Positions 57,961 to 64,000 of a stretch of 64,000 nucleotides of DNA are shown here, piece by piece. The stretch is taken from contig SSBO01000014.1 in assembly GCA_005281725.1 (NCBI GenBank), positions 165,223-229,222 of the forward strand, in the 5' to 3' direction. The translations under genes were made by a program, and so were the position numbers. Each line of letters starts with the position of its first letter. Within the stretch, counting starts at the first letter, position 1. The DNA comes from Wuchereria bancrofti (Eukaryota; Nematoda; Chromadorea; Rhabditida; Onchocercidae). The notes below the pieces were generated by a model that saw only the letters and a list, made by a program, of their open reading frames with translations, searched no databases and was not told the DNA's origin.

Positions 57961-60900
57961 TTATTATTATTATTGTTATCATTATTACCATTATTATTGT
58001 TATTATTATTATCGTTATTATTAATTATTAATCACTATTATTATTACTATCATCATCATTTGCGTAATCGTTATTATTACAGTGATCATTAGTACTGGTA
58101 ATTGTTAACTAACACTGATATAATTATCATGAAACTTTGCAATGAATATAATCATTGGTATGTCTACTGACTTACTATTAACAATACAATGATTATCATT
58201 ATCAACAATGTCATATATAAATTTTAATCATCTATCATCGATTTGTTGCATATGTATAACACGTATGTATACGTGTATATACGTGTATGTGTGAGCATGT
58301 GTGCACGTGTGTATATGTATGTATTTGTGAAAGAATGTAACCGTTACAAAATGTACCATACACCCATATGATATTAAATGCGTACACATTGACATATATT
58401 TTCAAATAGTATTGATATAAGAGACATGCCGACACAATGATTTATTGGATATAACGCGGGAAGATTCACTTTTAAATTAATTAATTACGTTGAAGTTAAT
58501 GCATTTTTCAGTTACAGTTTGTCTTTATTAACATTTTCGCATGGAAAATTTTCCTTCAATTCTTATTCAACATAAATTTTTGCTCATTTCAATTACCGTA
58601 ATACAATCATATATAGTATGCATGTTGCTCTTCATTATGCTATAATTTCAAATTTATTTTATAATTTAATAAGATTAAGCGTAATTAACATCATATCATT
58701 TATTTCAATTTATTCTAACAGATAAGTTTGCGTGAGAAAAAAAACCTTGAAATTTTAATTTTAAAATATTGTAGATGATGATTACAGTTACGACATTTTT
58801 CGAAATATTTACAACAAAAATTAATTTCTCACGCATATTACGGACATATATATGTATACACATACATACAGACATACACACGCATACACACACATACAGA
58901 TACAGACATACACACACACGCAAATGAATAATTGTAATGTCAGCTGTTGTTGCTATCTTGGATTTGTAGTTATATTGGTAATAGGATTATTGAGGAAGGA
59001 AAATGATGAAAAGGATAGTATCAAGAGGATTGGTGACAAGAAATAAGAATGTGAGAGCGGGAAGAGTGAAGAAAAATGAGGATGAAAAAAAAAAAGAAGA
59101 AAAAAAGATTGAAAAGCGGAATATAATACATGGATTTGAATTGCATGGATCTGTTGATATTACGTCGGATTCCGTGAAATGTGAAAGAGTGTGTTCACCA
59201 GATGTGCCTCCATATTTATATTTATATATAAATCTTTAAGACGTCTAATCGTCATCTCTTTTTTTCTTTCACCCATTTTTCTTAAAATTATTTATCAAAT
59301 ATCATGATTTTTTTTTTTTTTTTGAGCATTTTTTTGATGTTTTTTCGTTTTTTTTTTCGCTTTTTTTAAAATTTTATTTTATTTTTTATGTTATCTTCTT
59401 TAATATTGCACATCTTGATCTCGTTGAAAATTTCTTCCAAAGTGGAATAGGAAGATGAAGATGAAGCAATCCTAATATAATGATGAAGTAGAAGTAGCAG
59501 CCGTGGCAGATGATTAAGCGAATTCGATCTAAGCACAAACTCTCATTTACTTTTCTTTTCTCCCTTCTACTCCTTTTCTTCATCGTCCACAATTATCATC
59601 ATCATTATCATCATCACCACCAACATCATTCACCTTTTCGTCTACTTCATCAACACTTTCCATTGGTCTCAAGCTTTGTTAATGTCCAGTGCTACTTGTG
59701 TTAGCTTTTAACATAAAGCTTACTTTCGTTTTTATCAATTATTTTAGCCCTATTTTTATGTTTGAAAAGAAGTGTTAAATGCTTTTTGTTTATTCTTCTA
59801 TCTTTGTTAATTTTTTTTTTATTTTGCATGTGTATATTTTATTTATTTCTTCGTTTTCTACCTTTCTTTTTTTCTTTTTTGCAAAGTTTAATTGCATTTG
59901 CAAATACATTTTAGAAGAAATTAAAAATTTCTAATATCAATTATTATTACTTGTGTGTGTGTGTTTAGGAAATGAATGTAATTTTTATCATTTGCTTTTA
60001 ATAGTAGTTATTGGATCAGTTATAAATTTCCCGAAAATTTTTCCTTTAATTAAGAAATTTTCCTTAAAAGATGCACCTTATGATAATGCACATTTAAATA
60101 TATATGCACTAAAAACTAAAAAAAAAAACTTTGGTCTTATCCTTTTTTCAATACTAATATTTATTGCTAATATTAAGTAGTAGTGCAATGAGAAAATTTC
60201 TACTTATTTATTTATTATTATTTATTTGTTTATTTTTGATTAACTTAAAGTTCATTAGTTATTTGACTCCTGTAATCTTTCTCAGGTAAAAATTCTTTCT
60301 TTGTTTCTTTTTTTGTCTTAGAAAAAAATAATGCAATTTATTTCAAGTTCATTTTTTTCCCTTCATTCATTTAACTCTGTTTATGTTTTCGATAGCTATA
60401 ATTGATGTAATTATTGACCATAACAATTTTTACTAATTAACGGTCAGTTTGTTTATTCGTTTATTTGTTTGTTTTTGTTTTTTGCCACAAATAACTAATA
60501 TTAGTTAACTAGTTATCTAGTTGCTAACATATCTTAAAGTAACATATTTAAAATGATATCAAAAAAGAAAAAAAATAATAATTATAATAATTATCAACAT
60601 TAATGAAAAAAATGCATCAATATATTGCTGGAAATGGAAAGGATACGGTACTTTTGTTTTCAGTAAACGGTAGCTATAACTGATAAGCTAAAATAAGCAG
60701 AGTATAAATGTAATACAAATCATACTTGCCTATCAGTTTTGCATTATTTCTATCATCAACGATGTGAATGAATACGATGAGCTTCAAGGGACAGTTGAGA
60801 CGGGATAAGAGATATGATAATGATGATATTACGATGGGCTTAATGCTTCGGGATTGGTGCCTGAAGGTACCAACTACATTGCGACGCCATATTCCGAATT

Positions 60901-60990
60901 CAGCATCTTCATATCGTTTTTGCCAAAATTTCGTGCTATTCACTCTTTGCTTTAGCGATCAAATGAGTTAGCTTATAGCTAACTAAGTGA
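57961..60990. other. Non-coding DNA with ATT and TG/CA repeats
   Basis: ATT-triplet array at 57958-58080, TG-rich tract at 58256-58330, CA-rich tract at 58853-58921, CAT triplets at about 59590-59635. Short open frames at 59003-59239, 60674-60943 (minus) and 60768-60971 have no homology that I recognise. Confidence 0.55.
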
Positions 60991-61213
60991 AGCACACATA
61001 CACACACACACGCATACACACGCACAGACACATACACATACACACATACACATCTTTCTTCAACTTCTTCATACTCAATACCACTAACGCTTTTTATCAC
61101 CGACATATCCTGCAAATGGTGATAGTTGTGGGAGGGGTCCGTTAAATATCTATGCATTTGTATGTATGTATGTATGTATGCATGTATGTATGTATGTGTA
61201 TGTATGTATGTAT
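60991..61213. repeat. Inverted CA/TATG repeat pair
   Basis: An ACATACAC-type tract (60991-61051) and a GTATGTAT tract (61159-61213) are roughly reverse-complementary and separated by about 107 bp, so a transcript could fold into a long imperfect hairpin. Both are ordinary microsatellites in themselves. Confidence 0.7.
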
Positions 61214-63860
61214 TCAGGATACGATGCACAGAAGTATCTCATATAAGCAAGCAGTTCGGTAAAGATGTGATGATGATTTGAGGTACTGAGATAGATACTT
61301 TATATCTCCTTAACTAGCACTTCTTTTGCCGCTTCTGCTTCAGTTGTAATATTGCTAATCCTAAAATTTGATATAAATCGTAAGAGAAGATTTTGATTAA
61401 CAATTAATGAAATGTTTAAAATTCTTTCATTTATTTAACTTTCTCTTCTTTCATGTTTCCTTTTTTTTTTTTGCTTTTACTTTATACGTATACTTATTAT
61501 TAGTATGTAATAATATTGTTCATTTATATATTGAATTAATGATAATGGTGATATCTAATAATAGAACAGCGCTAATATTGTAAGTTATGCTAGAAGTAGC
61601 ATCATTTGAATTGATCATGATGAGATTACTTATGAGTGATATCATAATGATTAATGTAAGTAAACGATGACAAACAAAAACGAACAATTATCGCTTAAGT
61701 TAATCGATTGAGAAAGATTGCAAGAAAAGGTCAACAGGCACACATCCCTTAAATAAAGAAGCATGTTGAAAAGAAAGGGATGATGATGACCCGAGTTACC
61801 AGAAAGACACACCCATGAATGTTTGTTGTGACCGACAAATTGTGTCAATAAAATGACCTTTGCTGGAATTGTATTTTCTTGAAATATAGCTATCATTTTA
61901 ATGTGTCATCTTTTAATCCTTCACTCTCCTTTTCTTTATGTCATATTTTTATTTGTTTACTTAATTTATTTCTTATTTTTATTAATTTTACCTCTTTTTG
62001 GATTTTTTTTTCAAATTTGAATTAATATATTTACCAGGTAGTAAATTAACATTTCCAAACATTTTGCATAATTGGTTATTTAGTTCTTTTTTTTCCTATT
62101 TTTAAAATTCTTCTTACAGCTTAAAATTTAACATATAATGGATTAATTCATTTTGCAATTATAAATATATGTTAAGATAAGTATTCCACTTCATTCTAAA
62201 ACAAAACAAATTATAATATTTTCATAATTAATATAATTTACATGAGAGCTTTAATAATGCTTTTAGTTTTCCTAAGGATTTTCTCTCATAATATTTGTCC
62301 CTTTTAAATTAAAAATAAAAAAAAAAACGGAATTATCTTTAAAAAACTTCACCGCTTAACTCTTTTCTACACTTGAAAAAAATACAAAAAAAGTTCTATT
62401 TTTTCTATTAGAAAAAATTGGAAGCATTTTTTTCCACTTCTCTGCTGCTTTTAGTACAATATTTTTAATAGCCAAGAAAAAAAAAATTTTTTTCTTTGTT
62501 TAACTTTTAAACAGCAAAAATCTTTAGTTCAATCATTCATTAATAATGCTTGTTTTCTTCTCTTTTCCATTCTTTAAAAAATTTTCACAACTTTTCTAAT
62601 TTCAACATTTCTTTTTTCACCGTTTGGTTGTAAGCTTTATTATAAAAATAAAGGAGAAAAAAGAACTGTAATTTTAATTTTTGATGTTTTTATAGAAAAA
62701 ACTTTTTCCATATCATCATGACTTTAATCAAATATGAACCAGTTTATATTTTATTTAACATCATACTATTTTCAAAAGTTTGAATTGTAGCACATTGGAT
62801 GTAAACAGAAGTTTTAGTATGAATCATTAAGTAATGTAAAAATAGGCCTTTAATCACGGAACATTTGTTACTTATGGACTTTTTTTAAAAAAAAAAAGAG
62901 AAAAAAAAAATGGAAAACGAAAAAAGAAAACACGTTATTAATACAAATTCATTACAGTTTTTTTTTTTCTTTTTTTTCTTTTTTTTTAAGATGCAAAAAA
63001 TATTGTTTGTAAGTTAACTTACAACATTAGACTATTTCTCTCTTTCTTTTTTCTTATTTTTCTTCCCATTTCTTTTTTATTTTTCATTAATGAATTTCAA
63101 AAAGAAAAAAAAATATNTTTTTTTTTTTCTTTTTTTTCTTTTTTTTTAAGATGCAAAAAATATTGTTTGTAAGTTAACTTACAACATTAGACTATTTCTC
63201 TCTTTCTTTTTTCTTATTTTTCTTCCCATTTCTTTTTTATTTTTCATTAATGAATTTCAAAAAGAAAAAAAAATATCATGTTATGAAAGAAACTTTAATA
63301 TAAAAAAATAAAAAATTTTGACAGGAAAAAAAGTTCTTCAAAATTAAAATGGCAACATTTGAAACGCTTTTTGATTGATATCCATTCCACTTGACTAAAA
63401 GTATGATTGAGAAAAGTGCGGGTTGTTAATGAATGAATCAATAAATACATGTGTATCCTTTTGTACTTTTTGTTTTGTTTTGTCATTTTAAACATTTAAC
63501 TAAAGTTTTCTGAAATTTTCAAAAATTTCATACAAAATCAAACAATTGTTTCAAAGATTAAACAGCAGTAGCGATAACAATAGCAGTAATCACAATAGTA
63601 AAGATAAATGTTAACAATAATAGTTAACAATAATTGTAATAGCAATAATAACAATTAATAATAATAATAATAATAGGAACAATAATGTTAAAAATTAGCA
63701 TAATAAGTGCGCTGACTTTATGTAAATTTTATAATAAAATTTTTGCAAACATTTTGTGAAATTTAGGATTGAGGCATATATTTTGATAGGAGAAAAGAAA
63801 GAAAAGATTTAAAAAAAGTCGAACAATTTCTGTATATTGTTACTGTTATTACTGTCATCC

Positions 63861-63892
<32 letters not shown>

Positions 63893-64000
63893 GTTATTAT
63901 TATTATTTTTAATTATTATTATTGCTGTTGTTGTAATTGCTGCTATTGTTGTCGTTGTAACGTAACAACAGAAAAAGCGATTAAATTTTTAAATTTAATT
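61214..64000. other. AT-rich non-coding DNA to the window edge
   Basis: Homopolymers, an exact duplication at 62958-63276, and ATT/TAA-triplet arrays (63655-63675, 63855-63910). No gene is seen. Confidence 0.6.
62958..63276. repeat. Exact 159-bp direct duplication around a single N
   Basis: 62958-63116 and 63118-63276 are identical, separated by the N at 63117. The duplicated length equals that at 24121-24439, which points to one assembly process creating both. Confidence 0.9.

Noticed and set aside
58852..59046. Open frame starting in Thr-His repeats
   Set aside because: Begins in a CA microsatellite and has no domain or splice support.

Overview
The window is nuclear DNA of a nematode, most likely a clade III spirurid or filarial-type worm. 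This rests on very AT-rich non-coding DNA, many short introns ending in TTTCAG-like acceptors, a probable spliced-leader acceptor just upstream of one start codon, and protein families with clear nematode and animal counterparts. All gene models below were built by hand from reading frame, splice signals and intron phase. I recognised families from memory and ran no database search.

Layout: (1) 1-8161, plus strand: the 3' two-thirds of a non-muscle myosin II heavy chain, cut by the left window edge, in 22 phase-consistent exons from the end of the motor domain through the IQ neck to the end of the coiled-coil tail, with two possible C-termini. (2) 11316-12558, plus: a two-exon gene for a small secreted Pro/Gln-rich protein with about 45 Pro-Gln-X triplets. 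(3) 14688-25061, plus: a membrane-anchored EGF-family ligand (LIN-3/Spitz type) in six exons. (4) 28386-42781, plus: a nischarin orthologue (PX domain plus leucine-rich repeats) in eleven exons. (5) 30099-32185, minus: a TMEM121-family membrane protein of 315 residues, nested antisense inside the 11-kb fourth-exon-flanking intron of nischarin. (6) 42782-64000: about 21 kb in which I find no convincing gene, only AT-rich DNA, microsatellites, a 1.6-1.9 kb duplication and assembly joins.

The window contains three single N bases. Two of them (24280, 63117) are each flanked by an exact 159-bp direct repeat. The third (48217) sits inside a larger duplication. These look like contig-overlap or scaffolding artefacts rather than biology.

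How the genes relate: no operon is apparent. The distances are kilobases, and the genes serve different jobs: cortical actomyosin contractility (myosin II), EGF receptor signalling (LIN-3-like), endosomal and phosphoinositide-linked integrin/Rac signalling (nischarin), a multi-pass membrane protein of poorly known role (TMEM121), and a secreted low-complexity protein. The most interesting items are the atypical EGF ligand (no N-terminal signal peptide, a Spitz-like rhomboid-site region, Gln where receptor ligands usually carry Arg), a possible PX-only nischarin isoform, the nested TMEM121 gene, and the Pro-Gln-X protein whose repeat is open in several frames on both strands.
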